Origin: Taibaiella sp.
GTDB lineage: Bacteria > Bacteroidota > Bacteroidia > Chitinophagales > Chitinophagaceae
Assembly: GCA_021740995.1 (NCBI GenBank)
Contig: JAIOYR010000009.1
Location: 1-64,000, forward strand
Reading direction: 5' to 3'
DNA length: 64,000 nucleotides
Part shown: positions 18,854 through 28,312 of the stretch, one piece after another
Layout of the letters: the number at the start of each line of letters is the position of its first letter
Numbering within the stretch: the first letter of the stretch is position 1
Notes under the pieces: model-generated
What the model saw: the letters and a program-made list of their open reading frames with translations, nothing else
The model's database searches: none
Told to the model about the DNA's origin: nothing
Program-made: the position numbers and the translations under genes

Positions 18854-19012
18854 ATTGCTGACGCAATTTAGCTAAATTGCGTCAGTCAGATAACCTAAAT
18901 TAGCTAAATTACGTCAGTTATAAGGATTATACGGAATACATTAGCCAGTATAAATGGTGCAAATTATAAAATTGCGTCAGCTTAATGACCTAATTTATGT
19001 AAATTGCGTCGG
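18854..19012. repeat. Array of five ~32-bp degenerate tandem repeats with a perfect 28-bp palindrome
   Basis: Units end (CAG or CGG) at 18885, 18917, 18948, 18980 and 19012, a period of 31-32 bases. Units 1, 2, 4 and 5 end in AAATTGCGTCAG or a one-base variant; unit 3 is decayed. Unit 1 holds a perfect palindrome, arm CTGACGCAATTTAG (18858-18871) and its exact complement (18872-18885). Unit 5 is an imperfect dyad of the same sequence. The array stops 24 bases before the ATG of the DUF4143-type ATPase gene. The rest of this 317-base gap holds nothing else I recognise. Confidence 0.85.
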
Positions 19013-19036
19013 TCTACTGACTCAATTATCATTTTT

Positions 19037-20173
19037 ATGAACATTCACCGTATTCTTGGGCAAAGGATTGAAAAACAAATAGGAAAGCAAAAGGTAATTA
19101 TGCTTTATGGCTCACGCCGTACAGGCAAAACAACAATCATAGAAAACATTGCTGATAAATATGGCACCGATGTGCTGTTGCTGCAGGGCGAAGACATGCA
19201 GGTGGCGGAGATGCTGAGCCGCAGAACAATAGTCAACTATAAAGGACTCACCAAAGGAAAGAAAATTATTATCATAGATGAGGCGCAGGCCATACCTGAT
19301 ATAGGCTTGATACTGAAGCTAATGATAGATAATATAAAGGGCATTACCATTATTGCCACAGGCAGTAGCAGTTTTGACCTCGTAAATAAAACCGGCGAAC
19401 CACTGGTAGGCAGAAACATTGTATATCAGCTTTATCCGGTAGCACAGGTCGAACTATCGGCTACAGAAGATGCTATTACTACTGCCAGAAATCTCGAACA
19501 CAGGCTGGTGTATGGCAGTTATCCGGAATTATGGCAGCTCGACGATGCACAGGAGCAAAAGAACTACTTGCTGCAAATGGTAAACAGCTATCTGCTGAAA
19601 GACCTGCTGATTATGGAAAACATAAAAGGTGCAGATGTGCTATACAAGCTGCTGCAGCTATTGGCATGGCAGGTAGGCAGTCAGGTAAGTACAGTAGAGC
19701 TGGGCAATAGTCTGCAGATTAATAAGCTAACAGTAGAGCGCTATCTGGATCTGTTGGCAAAAGTGTTTATCATATATCCGCTCACAGGGTATAGTGGCAA
19801 CCTGCGAAAAGAAGTAACAAAAAGCAAAAAGTGGTATTTCTACGATAATGGCATCCGCAATGCACTCATCAATAATTTCAGTCCGCTACAGAGCCGGAAT
19901 GATATAGGGCAGCTATGGGAGCAGTATGTACTGAGCGAAAGAATAAAACATAACAGCTACAGAGGCTACCAACCCCAGTACTATTTCTGGCGCACATACG
20001 ACCAGCAGGAAACAGACTTAATAGAGCTCAACAACGGACAGTTGCAGGCACTGGAATGTAAGTGGAAAGGTAGTAAAAAAGCAAAAGTGCCCGTTGCTTT
20101 TGGGAAAGCATATCCAGACGCTGCTTTTGAAATCATCGACAATGCCAACTATTTATCATGGATTGGTGGGTAG
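19037..20173 (+). CDS. AAA_14 / DUF4143-type ATPase with nuclease-like C terminus
   Basis: A 378-residue ATPase with Walker A GSRRTGKTT (about residues 25-33) and Walker B KIIIIDEAQ near 83, followed by the sensor strand IIATGSSSFDL. A winged-helix-like middle (LGNSLQINKLTVERYLDLL) leads to a C-terminal DUF4143 domain whose ETDLIE and ALECKWK strands give a PD-(D/E)XK-like core. The family is common in Bacteroidota and archaea but its cellular role is not established. The ATG at 19037 is preferred to the TTG at 19004, which lies inside the repeat array. The gene stands alone and its upstream repeats could be its own binding sites. Confidence 0.88.
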   Translation: MNIHRILGQRIEKQIGKQKVIMLYGSRRTGKTTIIENIADKYGTDVLLLQGEDMQVAEMLSRRTIVNYKGLTKGKKIIIIDEAQAIPDIGLILKLMIDNIKGITIIATGSSSFDLVNKTGEPLVGRNIVYQLYPVAQVELSATEDAITTARNLEHRLVYGSYPELWQLDDAQEQKNYLLQMVNSYLLKDLLIMENIKGADVLYKLLQLLAWQVGSQVSTVELGNSLQINKLTVERYLDLLAKVFIIYPLTGYSGNLRKEVTKSKKWYFYDNGIRNALINNFSPLQSRNDIGQLWEQYVLSERIKHNSYRGYQPQYYFWRTYDQQETDLIELNNGQLQALECKWKGSKKAKVPVAFGKAYPDAAFEIIDNANYLSWIGG

Positions 20174-20186
20174 CTATTATTTACTT

Positions 20187-20217
20187 TTTGCGGTCTACCC
20201 GCTACTGTCTACTTTTG
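20187..20217 (+). promoter_or_regulatory. Consensus Bacteroidota promoter of the epimerase gene
   Basis: TTTG (20187-20190), 19-base spacer, TACTTTTG (20210-20217), an exact match to the consensus. The expected start point is near 20224, giving a leader of about 28 bases before the ATG at 20252. Confidence 0.75.
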
Positions 20218-20251
20218 ACACCACAAACAACAGTATACATTCTTTCGCCTA

Positions 20252-21268
20252 ATGGTTCTTGTTACCGGAGGTAGTGGATTTCTTGGTCAGCATCTGGTGC
20301 AGTATTTATCTGCTCGGGGGCTTCCTGTGCGTGCATTGTACCATAGCAATGCACCCACCGCAGCAATGCTGCACCTGCCCGGTGTAGAATGGATGCAATG
20401 CGACCTGCTGGATGTTTATGACATAGAGGAGGCAATGGCAGGTGTTACCGATATTTATCATTGCGCAGCTATGGTGTCGTTCAATCCTAAACACAGGGAC
20501 CAGATGCTCCACTTCAATCCCGAAAGCACAGCCAACATTGTAAATCAGGCTGTAAATCAGGGCATACGCAAGATGGTGCATGTAAGCTCTGTAGCAGCAC
20601 TTGGCAGAACCGGCGACCAACATAAAGAAATAAATGAAGAGCAGGAGTGGGGTGAGAGTAAGTACAACTCGGCCTATGGTATGAGCAAGTACCTTGCCGA
20701 AACAGAGGTGTGGCGGGGAATAGGAGAAGGGCTATGTGCAGTCATCATCAATCCATCTGTTATAATAGGTGCAGCCCCATCACCCGAAACCCAAAATGGT
20801 TTTTGGGATAAAGGTTCAGCACAGCTGATGAAAGTAGTGAATAATGAATTCCCCTTTTATACAAATGGTGTAAATGGCTGGGTGAATGTAAAAGATGTAG
20901 TTGCTGTCATGGCATTGCTTATGGGAGCTGATATAGAAGCAGAACGGTACATAGTAAATGCTGATAACCAGCCATACAGGGAGGTGTTTACCCTTATGGC
21001 AAAAGCACTCGACAAAAAACCACCACGCTTTCACGCCAGCGCATTTCTAACAGGTATTATATGGAGGCTTAGTGTGCTGTACAGCAATGTGTCTGGCGCC
21101 AATGCAGCTATAACACGGGAGACAGCCAATAATGCTCACAGCTATTCATATTATAACAATAAAAAGCTGCTTACCACTTTCCCGGCATTTTCATACACAC
21201 CCGTTGGCGAAACAATAACCCAAATGGCTCAATCCTTTATAGCTAGCAGTAATAATAATGAAAGTTAA
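20252..21268 (+). CDS. NAD-dependent epimerase/dehydratase (extended SDR, dihydroflavonol-reductase-like)
   Basis: A 338-residue extended SDR with the nucleotide motif VTGGSGFLGQHL at residues 4-15. CDLLDVYDIEEAM covers the acidic strand, HVSSVAALG the catalytic Ser, and YGMSKYLAE the Tyr-x-x-x-Lys. It resembles the dihydroflavonol 4-reductase/3-beta-HSD branch common in Bacteroidota. The substrate could be a nucleotide sugar or a small carbonyl compound. It has its own promoter and is followed by the rho leader. Confidence 0.88.
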   Translation: MVLVTGGSGFLGQHLVQYLSARGLPVRALYHSNAPTAAMLHLPGVEWMQCDLLDVYDIEEAMAGVTDIYHCAAMVSFNPKHRDQMLHFNPESTANIVNQAVNQGIRKMVHVSSVAALGRTGDQHKEINEEQEWGESKYNSAYGMSKYLAETEVWRGIGEGLCAVIINPSVIIGAAPSPETQNGFWDKGSAQLMKVVNNEFPFYTNGVNGWVNVKDVVAVMALLMGADIEAERYIVNADNQPYREVFTLMAKALDKKPPRFHASAFLTGIIWRLSVLYSNVSGANAAITRETANNAHSYSYYNNKKLLTTFPAFSYTPVGETITQMAQSFIASSNNNES

Positions 21269-21363
21269 AGTAGTGGAAGTTATTGCTTTACGTATATTTT
21301 CATTAAAGTAAATATAAAACAGAGATTGAAAGAGTGAAATTCACGCGGATAACTGAATATTTT

Positions 21364-21395
21364 TTTCGCTATTTAAAAAAACAGTCGTATTCTTG
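21364..21395 (+). promoter_or_regulatory. Possible rho promoter in a 271-base gene-free leader region
   Basis: TTTC (21364-21367, one mismatch to TTTG), about 20 bases, then TATTCTTG (21388-21395, one mismatch to TAnnTTTG). If used, the rho mRNA has an AT-rich leader of about 140 bases. The region 21269-21539 contains no other gene or hairpin I can support. Confidence 0.35.
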
Positions 21396-21539
21396 CATTA
21401 AGGAAACAGTAATTGTTCCAGCCTTTCATTCAGATTATCTGATAATTCCCATTTTTTTAAGTTTTTTCAATTAAGTTAATTTGACATCCAGGATTAACCA
21501 TTTTTTATTAAAAAACCATTACACGGAAAAAATACACGC

Positions 21540-23345
21540 ATGCCTTACGACATCATGCAGCTAAATGACATGCTCATACCTGAGCTGATAGACGTAGCTG
21601 ATACACTGAAAATCCCAAATGCAGGAAAATTGGATAAGCAAAACCTGGTTTATAAAATATTAGACCAACAAGCTGTCTTAGCAGTACCTGCTGCCGAAGA
21701 AACAAAGAAAAAACGTGGTCGCAAACCCAAAGAAGCAGCTACAGAAGCAGTACCGGAAGTGGTAGCTGAAGAAGCTCCGGTTGTAGTAATCCCGGAAAGT
21801 ACTCCCGAGGCCGCAACGCCTCCAACTGAAGAAGTTGCGCCTGCTGCTGTAGAAGCTGGTGATAAAAAACGCCGTCCACGCAAGCCAAAAGAAGATATGC
21901 CACAGCCGGAAAGGCATAAGCCTGCTCCGGGGCCTGTTCCGCAATGGGCAGAACCAAAAAACAAAGAACCAAGACAACCATCAAACCTGTTTAATAATAA
22001 CCCAACAAGAACTCCTGTAGAAGAGAAGCCTGCTGTTGAAGCCGAAAAAACTACTCCGGTTGAAAGTACAGGAATCACAATGCCGGCGCCAGAATCGGGA
22101 GATGCACAAGCTCCGCAACAGCAACAACCCGAAGCTACAGTTGCGCCTAAACCTGAGCGTCCGCCACATCACCAACTCAATCGCCCGCAACGCAGAGAAC
22201 CCCCTAAAGAGAGCACTTTCAATCTTGAGTTTGAAGGTATAGTAGCTAGCGAAGGGGTTCTGGAAATGATGCCTGATGGTTATGGTTTCCTCCGCAGCAG
22301 TGATTACAATTATCTTAGTTCACCAGATGATATTTATGTATCACCTTCCCAGATAAAATTATTCGGCCTGAAAACCGGAGATACGGTGAAGGGCAATGTA
22401 CGTCCACCCAAGGAAGGTGAAAAATATTTCGCACTGCTAAAAGTGGAAAGTATAAACGGAAGACTACCGGACGAGATACGTGACCGTGTTCCATTCGATT
22501 ATCTTACTCCGCTTTTCCCATTCGAAAAGCTGAACCTTACTACCACTGGCAACAACTACAGCACCCGCATCATGGATCTCTTTACCCCCATAGGTAAGGG
22601 TCAGCGCGGACTGATAGTGGCACAGCCAAAGACCGGTAAGACAATGTTGCTGAAAGAAGTAGCTAATGCCATCGCCGCCAATCACCCGGAATGTTATCTG
22701 ATGATAGTGCTGGTAGATGAGCGCCCTGAGGAGGTTACGGATATGCAGCGTAGTGTGCGTGCAGAGGTTATAGCTTCTACATTCGACGAACCTGCAGACA
22801 AACACGTAAAGGTGTCTACCATTGCTTTGCAAAAAGCTAAACGCCTGGTAGAGGTAGGACACGATGTGGTGATACTGCTGGACTCTATTACCCGTCTGGC
22901 ACGTGCACACAATACGGTAGCACCCGCTAGCGGCAAAGTATTGAGTGGTGGTGTAGAAGCCAACGCCATGCAGAAACCAAAACAATTTTTTGGTGCTGCA
23001 CGTAAAATAGAAAACGGAGGTTCACTCACCATACTTGCTACCGCACTCATAGATACCGGCTCCAAGATGGATGAGGTAATCTTCGAAGAGTTTAAAGGTA
23101 CAGGTAACATGGAGTTGCAACTTGACCGTAAACTGGCAAACAAGCGTATCTACCCTGCTATCGACATTACGTCTTCATCAACCCGCCGCGATGATCTGTT
23201 GCTAGATAAAGATGTGCATAACAAAATGTGGCTGCTGCGCAATCATATCTCTGACATGAACACCGATGAGGCTATGCACTTCCTGCTCAAACAAATAAAA
23301 GGAACTAAGAACAATGAAGAATTTCTTGCTACAATGAATAAGTAA
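21540..23345 (+). CDS. rho: Transcription termination factor Rho with a long low-complexity N-terminal insertion
   Basis: A 601-residue hexameric RNA helicase that ends unprotected transcripts. Residues 1-45 are the Rho_N helix bundle ([18 protein letters not shown]). Residues about 55-225 are a disordered stretch rich in Lys, Pro, Glu, Ala and Gln, with two KKRGRKPKE-like basic patches. Then come the RNA-binding OB fold ([15 protein letters not shown]) and the ATPase with Walker A AQPKTGKT at 361-368, [11 protein letters not shown] and the Q-loop region. At 601 residues it is much longer than E. coli Rho (419). Such insertions are known in Bacteroidota and some Actinobacteria, where they can bind RNA or drive condensates. 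Confidence 0.96.
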   Translation: MPYDIMQLNDMLIPELIDVADTLKIPNAGKLDKQNLVYKILDQQAVLAVPAAEETKKKRGRKPKEAATEAVPEVVAEEAPVVVIPESTPEAATPPTEEVAPAAVEAGDKKRRPRKPKEDMPQPERHKPAPGPVPQWAEPKNKEPRQPSNLFNNNPTRTPVEEKPAVEAEKTTPVESTGITMPAPESGDAQAPQQQQPEATVAPKPERPPHHQLNRPQRREPPKESTFNLEFEGIVASEGVLEMMPDGYGFLRSSDYNYLSSPDDIYVSPSQIKLFGLKTGDTVKGNVRPPKEGEKYFALLKVESINGRLPDEIRDRVPFDYLTPLFPFEKLNLTTTGNNYSTRIMDLFTPIGKGQRGLIVAQPKTGKTMLLKEVANAIAANHPECYLMIVLVDERPEEVTDMQRSVRAEVIASTFDEPADKHVKVSTIALQKAKRLVEVGHDVVILLDSITRLARAHNTVAPASGKVLSGGVEANAMQKPKQFFGAARKIENGGSLTILATALIDTGSKMDEVIFEEFKGTGNMELQLDRKLANKRIYPAIDITSSSTRRDDLLLDKDVHNKMWLLRNHISDMNTDEAMHFLLKQIKGTKNNEEFLATMNK

Positions 23346-23365
23346 GCAGAACATGTATCATAGTA

Positions 23366-23402
23366 AAAGAAGCACAGTGCATATCCTGCACTGTGCTTCT
23401 TT
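23366..23402 (+). terminator. Intrinsic terminator after rho
   Basis: A perfect 14-bp stem AGAAGCACAGTGCA (23368-23381) / TGCACTGTGCTTCT (23387-23400) with loop TATCC, extended by two A:T pairs. It lies between the convergent rho and aroE genes and, with A/T on both sides, may act in both directions. Confidence 0.88.
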
Positions 23403-23437
23403 AGTTTAGGGAAAGTGTTACCTGCCTAAAAACGAGA

Positions 23438-24178
23438 CTATCGTTCTGCAGCATGTTTCGACCATATATTCCAGCTTGCTTCTGCTTGTAGCATCAGCAT
23501 TTCAAATCCGTTTTTTATTGCTGCCCCAGCTGCTTTTCCCTTTATCAAAAATTGAGTTTCTTCAGGATTGTATATAAGGTCATAAAGCAGGTGATGCGTC
23601 CCTATGCTGTTATATGGAATAGCTGGTGCAGCATCTATATTGGGGTACATGCCCAGTGGCGTAGTATTGATGATGAGTTTGTGAACGTCTATTACTTCAG
23701 GTGTTATCAGTTCATAAGGAAGCGCATTGGGTGCGTCACTGGCAGATACTCTATGAAACGGAATACCCAATTGAGTCAGCACATATGCCACTGCCTTCGA
23801 CGATCCGCCGGTACCCAGTATTAGTGCTTGTGTGTGATGCGATGTCAGCAATGGTATCAGGCTTTGCTCAAAACCCGACACATCAGTGTTGTATCCCTTT
23901 TTGTATCCGTGTCTTATCGATATACAATTGACCGCACCTATTGCCTGTGCCGTTTCATCAACCTCCTGCAGATAGGGTATTATCGCTTCCTTGAAAGGCA
24001 GCGTTACATTAAGTCCTGCTATACCCGGGTGGCTCTCCAGCAGGCCGGTCAGTGCTGCTATGTCAGAAAGCGGATAGGCTTCGTATGTTGCTGCAAGTTC
24101 CATCCTTGCAAATTTCTTCTTGAAATAGGCTGGCGAGAATGAATGTGAAAGCGGGTAACCAATAATTCCGTAGTGCAA
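23438..24178 (-). CDS. aroE: Shikimate dehydrogenase
   Basis: AroE reduces 3-dehydroshikimate with NADPH in aromatic amino-acid synthesis. It has the substrate motif HYGIIGYPLSHSFSP at the N terminus, catalytic Lys in NVTLPFKEAI, the Rossmann motif LGTGGSSKAV, and DLIYNPEETQFL near the C terminus. There is no ATG close to the conserved N terminus. A TTG at 24178 gives a start one residue before HYGIIG, which fits the family. An alternative start at 24301 would add about 41 residues without family match. The start is therefore uncertain but the gene identity is firm. Confidence 0.9.
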   Translation of the reverse strand: MHYGIIGYPLSHSFSPAYFKKKFARMELAATYEAYPLSDIAALTGLLESHPGIAGLNVTLPFKEAIIPYLQEVDETAQAIGAVNCISIRHGYKKGYNTDVSGFEQSLIPLLTSHHTQALILGTGGSSKAVAYVLTQLGIPFHRVSASDAPNALPYELITPEVIDVHKLIINTTPLGMYPNIDAAPAIPYNSIGTHHLLYDLIYNPEETQFLIKGKAAGAAIKNGFEMLMLQAEASWNIWSKHAAER

Positions 24179-24346
24179 GGTTGTTCCGGGGGTTAATTGT
24201 TCTTCTGAAATTAATATTGATTGCGCCACAAAACAATGGCATACAAAAATGCGAAATAACCGTGAATAAACTTTAGAAACTTTGTATAAGTACCACGCCA
24301 CGTCAGTTCAATGTGGATATCGTATTGCTGCTGCCACATTACATGG

Positions 24347-24937
24347 TTATTTACCTGCACAGTATGTAGCTGCAACATACACCTTTTTGCCTTTTTCGTT
24401 ATAATAATAACATCCGCCACGTGGCCCGGAATGGTAGACTTTAGGTTTGCTTTTGGCTGGCAGGGGAAGAGGATTGCCGCCTTTATACTTGGGCGCCTTA
24501 AAGTCACGGGCATTTGAGAATTCCATACCCATATCGTGCATACTGTGGTCGTATCGATAATATTTATGCCTTTCAAATGGTGTACGGGTTACAGATACAG
24601 TCAACGTAGTATCGGCATCTTTCACAGTAATTTTGCTGAGCGAGTTTACAAGATACTTTTTCTCTACAAATCCATATTCAGAGGTATTGAAATGGTTGAG
24701 CTGCCAGAAGTGAAATTTTATGCAACTAAATTTGCCGGATAAGGATTCAAAGCCCTCGAAGTTCCCTTCAACAGGCTGCACTATTACCCGTGTGGGTGCA
24801 TGCACTATACAGCTTACGTTGTAATCTCTGTCCAGTCTGTCGCGCACTATCAGGTTATCTGTGTTCACATACATCACCTGCTGCCCCTTTGTGCTGCTGT
24901 AAACAAACATTAATATCAAAAAAAACAACCTACACAT
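24347..24937 (-). CDS. Secreted protein of unknown function with SH3-like N-terminal region
   Basis: About 196 residues. The signal peptide runs from the ATG at 24937 (MCRLFFLILMFVYSSTKGQ). The mature start VMYVNTDNLIVRDRLDRDYN reads like a bacterial SH3 strand pair. The C-terminal tail has a compact PRGGCYYYNEKGKKVY segment followed by a Cys near the end. That tail form occurs on assorted secreted Bacteroidota proteins; two Cys could form a disulfide. No enzyme motif is visible. It lies between aroE and comEC on the same strand. Confidence 0.65.
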   Translation of the reverse strand: MCRLFFLILMFVYSSTKGQQVMYVNTDNLIVRDRLDRDYNVSCIVHAPTRVIVQPVEGNFEGFESLSGKFSCIKFHFWQLNHFNTSEYGFVEKKYLVNSLSKITVKDADTTLTVSVTRTPFERHKYYRYDHSMHDMGMEFSNARDFKAPKYKGGNPLPLPAKSKPKVYHSGPRGGCYYYNEKGKKVYVAATYCAGK

Positions 24938-24991
24938 CGCACAATAAAAATAATAGATTTTCCCTAATCGTAGCCACACTATTCCTTCGCA

Positions 24992-27115
24992 TTACTCTGA
25001 CAATACAAGTGCGCCCTGCCCGGCTATTGAGTATGTAGCTACTCCTTCACTTACGCAGTCAGCAATTATAGCAGCCTGTTGCCTATGCGTATAGCTATTG
25101 CCTATTACAACTACCTCAGGGGAAAACACTCGTTTCAGTTCTTGTGTATTTACCCTGCCGGCACCGTTAAGTATCAGGTAGTCTACTTTGAAACGACCAG
25201 CAGGTAATACATTTCTGTTGAGTAGCAATACGGTCTTATTGTTGATACTAAACACCTCACGTCCTACAGCTATCTTTTGCTCCTGTACACCCCAGTATAT
25301 ATGTGCTTGCGATGTGGCATACGATGCTGCATCTCCGGAAATAGTATCGGTGTATACAACCGAGTATGTCTTGCCGGATATCAACTCTATACGGTTCCCA
25401 CCTTTGATGTTGTACACAACAAGCCTATTTTGTTGCAGTCGACTCCACTCTGCTATACATGTAAACAACAATAACAAACACACAGCCAACAAACCACCGA
25501 AGAGAGCCGGCTTGTAATGCCGTATGAAATACCATGCAAGCCCAGCGATGGTGACATACATCATTATCAGCTCAAATCCGCTCAATGTAAGTATATTGAA
25601 TGATTTAGGACCTATAACCTGCAGATAGTAAACTATTCCTCCAAACGTATCTACTAACCAAATTATTATAGCAGCCAGCCAGCCGGCAAGTAGGGCTAAA
25701 TTGCTCAGTACCACCAGCACCATGCCCAGTATCAGCACCACACTCATAAAGAGCAGTGCGGCTACATTGGCTATCACAAACATTACAGGGAAGGTATGAA
25801 AATAATAAATGACTATAGGTGCTATAAGTATCTCGGCAGCTATGCTCATAGCCACTGCACTCCATATGGTTCGGGGTATATCATATACCCATTGCAGCAA
25901 CTTCTTAAATACGTGGCCACCCTTTGCTTTTTTGGTGGGCACATCTAGCCAGCTATATATGTGCTTGTAAAAAAGTACTATAGACAATACTGCAATAAAC
26001 GACAATTGAAAACCAACTGAAAATAGCCAGGCAGGCTCAGCAAAAAGGAGCACGAAGGCAGTAGCCAAAAGTTGGTTGATACTGTTGTTACTTTTCTGCA
26101 ACATTATGCCAACAGCCAATAAAGAGAACATTCCTGCGGCTCTCACTGCCGATGGTTGTGAGCCCGCCATCAACACATAAAACCACACTACCGGCAGGGC
26201 TATTGCATACTTCACCCACAGGTGCTTTTTGTGCTTCACCCAGCCCAGCAGGAAAGAAATAACCAGAAAAAATATAGCCACATTGCCACCGGATATAGCT
26301 ATGATGTGTACGATACCAGTCTGAGAATACGACTGTCTGAGGTCTTCATCCAGATTTACCTCATCGCCCAGCAGCATCGCCTGTAGCAGTCCTGCCGCTT
26401 TGTTGTTACCGAGGTGGTGGCTCAGTTGGTTCATGCACCAGTCGTGCACCCGCTCTGTAAAAGGCGCAGCCGCGGCATTGCCTTTACCATATAACAGCAC
26501 ATCTTTTGCAGTACACCATTGTCTGTACATCAGATTGTTGCGGGCGCAATACTTTGCATAGTCAAATTCAAAGGGGTTTCCGGCATTTCGTATCAGTTCC
26601 CAGTTGCCGGGCACCAGCAAAGTATCTCCCCGGTGCAGTGCCTCTGTAGCGGGTCCTTTCTCTATATACACCACTGCCTTGCCGGTTTCTCTGGTCACAT
26701 TGCCGTTGTCTGTTGCATAGAGAACGGCAACAGGCAACTTCCATGATTTTTCCTTTTCGGCAGGGGAAGCAGAGATACGTACTGCGTATACTTTGGACTC
26801 GCTGATATGGTTGCCAAACCACCCTTTGTTATTAGAGTCGTCGTTATAGTAAGTTATAGATACACCCCCCGAAAACAACAAAACATTAGTCAGTATGAAT
26901 GTGAGGAGTGTGTTTGTTCTATTAGGCTTTTCAAAAAACAATGCCACTGCAAGCAACAGAAAGGCAATAGCAGCACTGTATAGAAAATAAACTCCCGACG
27001 CGCCGCTTAGCCATCCTTTGTAGTAGCACAATATACCCGCAGCAAATGGCAGCAGGATTCTGAAAAATGGCTTTGTTTCCCAGAAGTATGTATTATTTTT
27101 TGGCCAGCGGCTCAT
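24992..27115 (-). CDS. comEC: ComEC/Rec2-family DNA-uptake channel protein
   Basis: About 707 residues. An N-terminal DUF4131-type region with three TM helices and an OB-like loop is followed by the Competence domain. That domain shows the diagnostic HIIAISGGNVAIFF around residues 270-283, GSQPSAVRAAGMFSLL and many further helices. The C-terminal part is soluble but lacks the HxHxDH metal motif of full-length ComEC, so this is the short Bacteroidota form. It should transport single-stranded DNA across the inner membrane. ATG 27115 is preferred to a TTG at 27133. Confidence 0.9.
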   Translation of the reverse strand: MSRWPKNNTYFWETKPFFRILLPFAAGILCYYKGWLSGASGVYFLYSAAIAFLLLAVALFFEKPNRTNTLLTFILTNVLLFSGGVSITYYNDDSNNKGWFGNHISESKVYAVRISASPAEKEKSWKLPVAVLYATDNGNVTRETGKAVVYIEKGPATEALHRGDTLLVPGNWELIRNAGNPFEFDYAKYCARNNLMYRQWCTAKDVLLYGKGNAAAAPFTERVHDWCMNQLSHHLGNNKAAGLLQAMLLGDEVNLDEDLRQSYSQTGIVHIIAISGGNVAIFFLVISFLLGWVKHKKHLWVKYAIALPVVWFYVLMAGSQPSAVRAAGMFSLLAVGIMLQKSNNSINQLLATAFVLLFAEPAWLFSVGFQLSFIAVLSIVLFYKHIYSWLDVPTKKAKGGHVFKKLLQWVYDIPRTIWSAVAMSIAAEILIAPIVIYYFHTFPVMFVIANVAALLFMSVVLILGMVLVVLSNLALLAGWLAAIIIWLVDTFGGIVYYLQVIGPKSFNILTLSGFELIMMYVTIAGLAWYFIRHYKPALFGGLLAVCLLLLFTCIAEWSRLQQNRLVVYNIKGGNRIELISGKTYSVVYTDTISGDAASYATSQAHIYWGVQEQKIAVGREVFSINNKTVLLLNRNVLPAGRFKVDYLILNGAGRVNTQELKRVFSPEVVVIGNSYTHRQQAAIIADCVSEGVATYSIAGQGALVLSE

Positions 27116-27167
27116 ATTGGCTATTAGTCGCAAAGTACAAAAGGAGTTTCAATTGTACTATTTACAG

Positions 27168-27761
27168 CTACTTGCGTTGATCCTTTTTCGAAACTTCAAG
27201 GTTCAAGCCCGCCCAGTTTTTCAGCAGTTGCAATCCATATTCTGTGCCAATCGACTCGGGATGAAACTGGACACCAGTACATGGGTACTGTGTGTGCGCC
27301 AGGGCCATAATTATTCCATCATTGGTATAGGCTGTTGCCTGTAGGCCTGTATTCTCAAAATGCTCAATGGCGAGTGAGTGATAGCGCATCACCGTAAATG
27401 TAGCCGGGACATCTGCAAACAAACCGCTGCCATTGTGTGTTATTTCGCTGATCTTGCCATGCATAGGGTAGGCGGTGTGTACCAGCCTTGCACCAAAGTA
27501 CATGCCCAGTGCCTGATGCCCGAGGCACACGCCGAGTATGGGTATACGGCTGTGAAAATAGTCGATTGTTTCCATGGTAATGCCAGCCTGTAGGGGTGTC
27601 TCGGGACCCGGAGATATAATAAGTCGCTCCGGATTTAGCGCAATAAGTTGTTTCAGGGTGATTTCATCATTGCGGTACACAGCACACTCATTGCCGGTCT
27701 GCAGCAGGTAGTGCTGTAGTATCCATGTAAATGAGTCGTAGTTGTCAATGAGTACCCACAT
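27168..27761 (-). CDS. pabA: Glutamine amidotransferase of anthranilate / aminodeoxychorismate synthase
   Basis: A 197-residue class I glutaminase that supplies ammonia to the chorismate-using partner. It has the N-terminal IDNYDSFTW, the nucleophile Cys in GVCLGHQALG, and His-Glu in VQFHPES. TrpG and PabA cannot be told apart by sequence alone and one protein often serves both pathways. No trpE/pabB neighbour helps the choice; pabA is given because the gene stands outside a trp operon. It overlaps the upstream cvpA gene by 17 bases. Confidence 0.85.
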   Translation of the reverse strand: MWVLIDNYDSFTWILQHYLLQTGNECAVYRNDEITLKQLIALNPERLIISPGPETPLQAGITMETIDYFHSRIPILGVCLGHQALGMYFGARLVHTAYPMHGKISEITHNGSGLFADVPATFTVMRYHSLAIEHFENTGLQATAYTNDGIIMALAHTQYPCTGVQFHPESIGTEYGLQLLKNWAGLNLEVSKKDQRK

Positions 27762-28296
27762 CAGTTGCCGGTTGGTTTACAGTTTCGAAGAAATGCTCCA
27801 GTTTTATAAATGTGTCTTGTACGAAAGGAAGCAATTTGCCCGCCTGCTCACAAAACCATGGTGCCAGCAGCGATAGCCAGTAGTAGGTATGCGACGTAGC
27901 AATTGTTTCAGCAGATAATACATGCACCCTTGCACCTATCCATAGTAGCGAGCTCCATATCACAGCGCCCAGAAAGGCATAAAGCAGTGCGCCAGCAAGT
28001 TTGTTTACTATGCCCAGCATTACTCCTTCCACTGCTTTCTCTACTACCTTTGCTACCAGCCGCACCAGCAATACTACTCCCACAAACAATACCATATAAC
28101 TAATAACCTGAGCCCAGCCCGATGTGATGTATTCATTGGCAAGCAGCCACGCAGCAAAAGACTGCGACATTTTCAAAGCTACCAATATACCTAATAAAAT
28201 ACCGATTACAGAAAATGCAGCCACAATAAGCCCCTTCATGTAACCACGAATGAAGAAAAGTAAAATAATAACCAGTCCGGTGATGTCGAGTGCCAT
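27745..28296 (-). CDS. cvpA: CvpA-family membrane protein
   Basis: A 183-residue protein with four hydrophobic helices in the first 125 residues. The N terminus (DITGLVIILLFFIRGYMKGLI) and the amphipathic GIVNKLAGALLYAF segment are those of the CvpA/colicin V production family. In other bacteria CvpA is linked to envelope integrity and purine-operon context; the exact role is unresolved. It is co-transcribed with the overlapping glutamine amidotransferase gene. Confidence 0.85.
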   Translation of the reverse strand: MALDITGLVIILLFFIRGYMKGLIVAAFSVIGILLGILVALKMSQSFAAWLLANEYITSGWAQVISYMVLFVGVVLLVRLVAKVVEKAVEGVMLGIVNKLAGALLYAFLGAVIWSSLLWIGARVHVLSAETIATSHTYYWLSLLAPWFCEQAGKLLPFVQDTFIKLEHFFETVNQPATDVGTH

Positions 28297-28312
28297 TGCC
28301 GCCCAAAAGTAA

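Noticed and set aside
18854-19012. Reading the 32-bp repeats as a CRISPR array
   Set aside because: Units are adjacent with no unique spacers, degenerate, and contain a palindrome over the full unit; no cas genes are nearby.
24211-24576. Minus-strand 121-codon frame between aroE and the secreted-protein gene
   Set aside because: It overlaps the C-terminal end of the better-supported secreted protein in another frame and has no recognisable motif.
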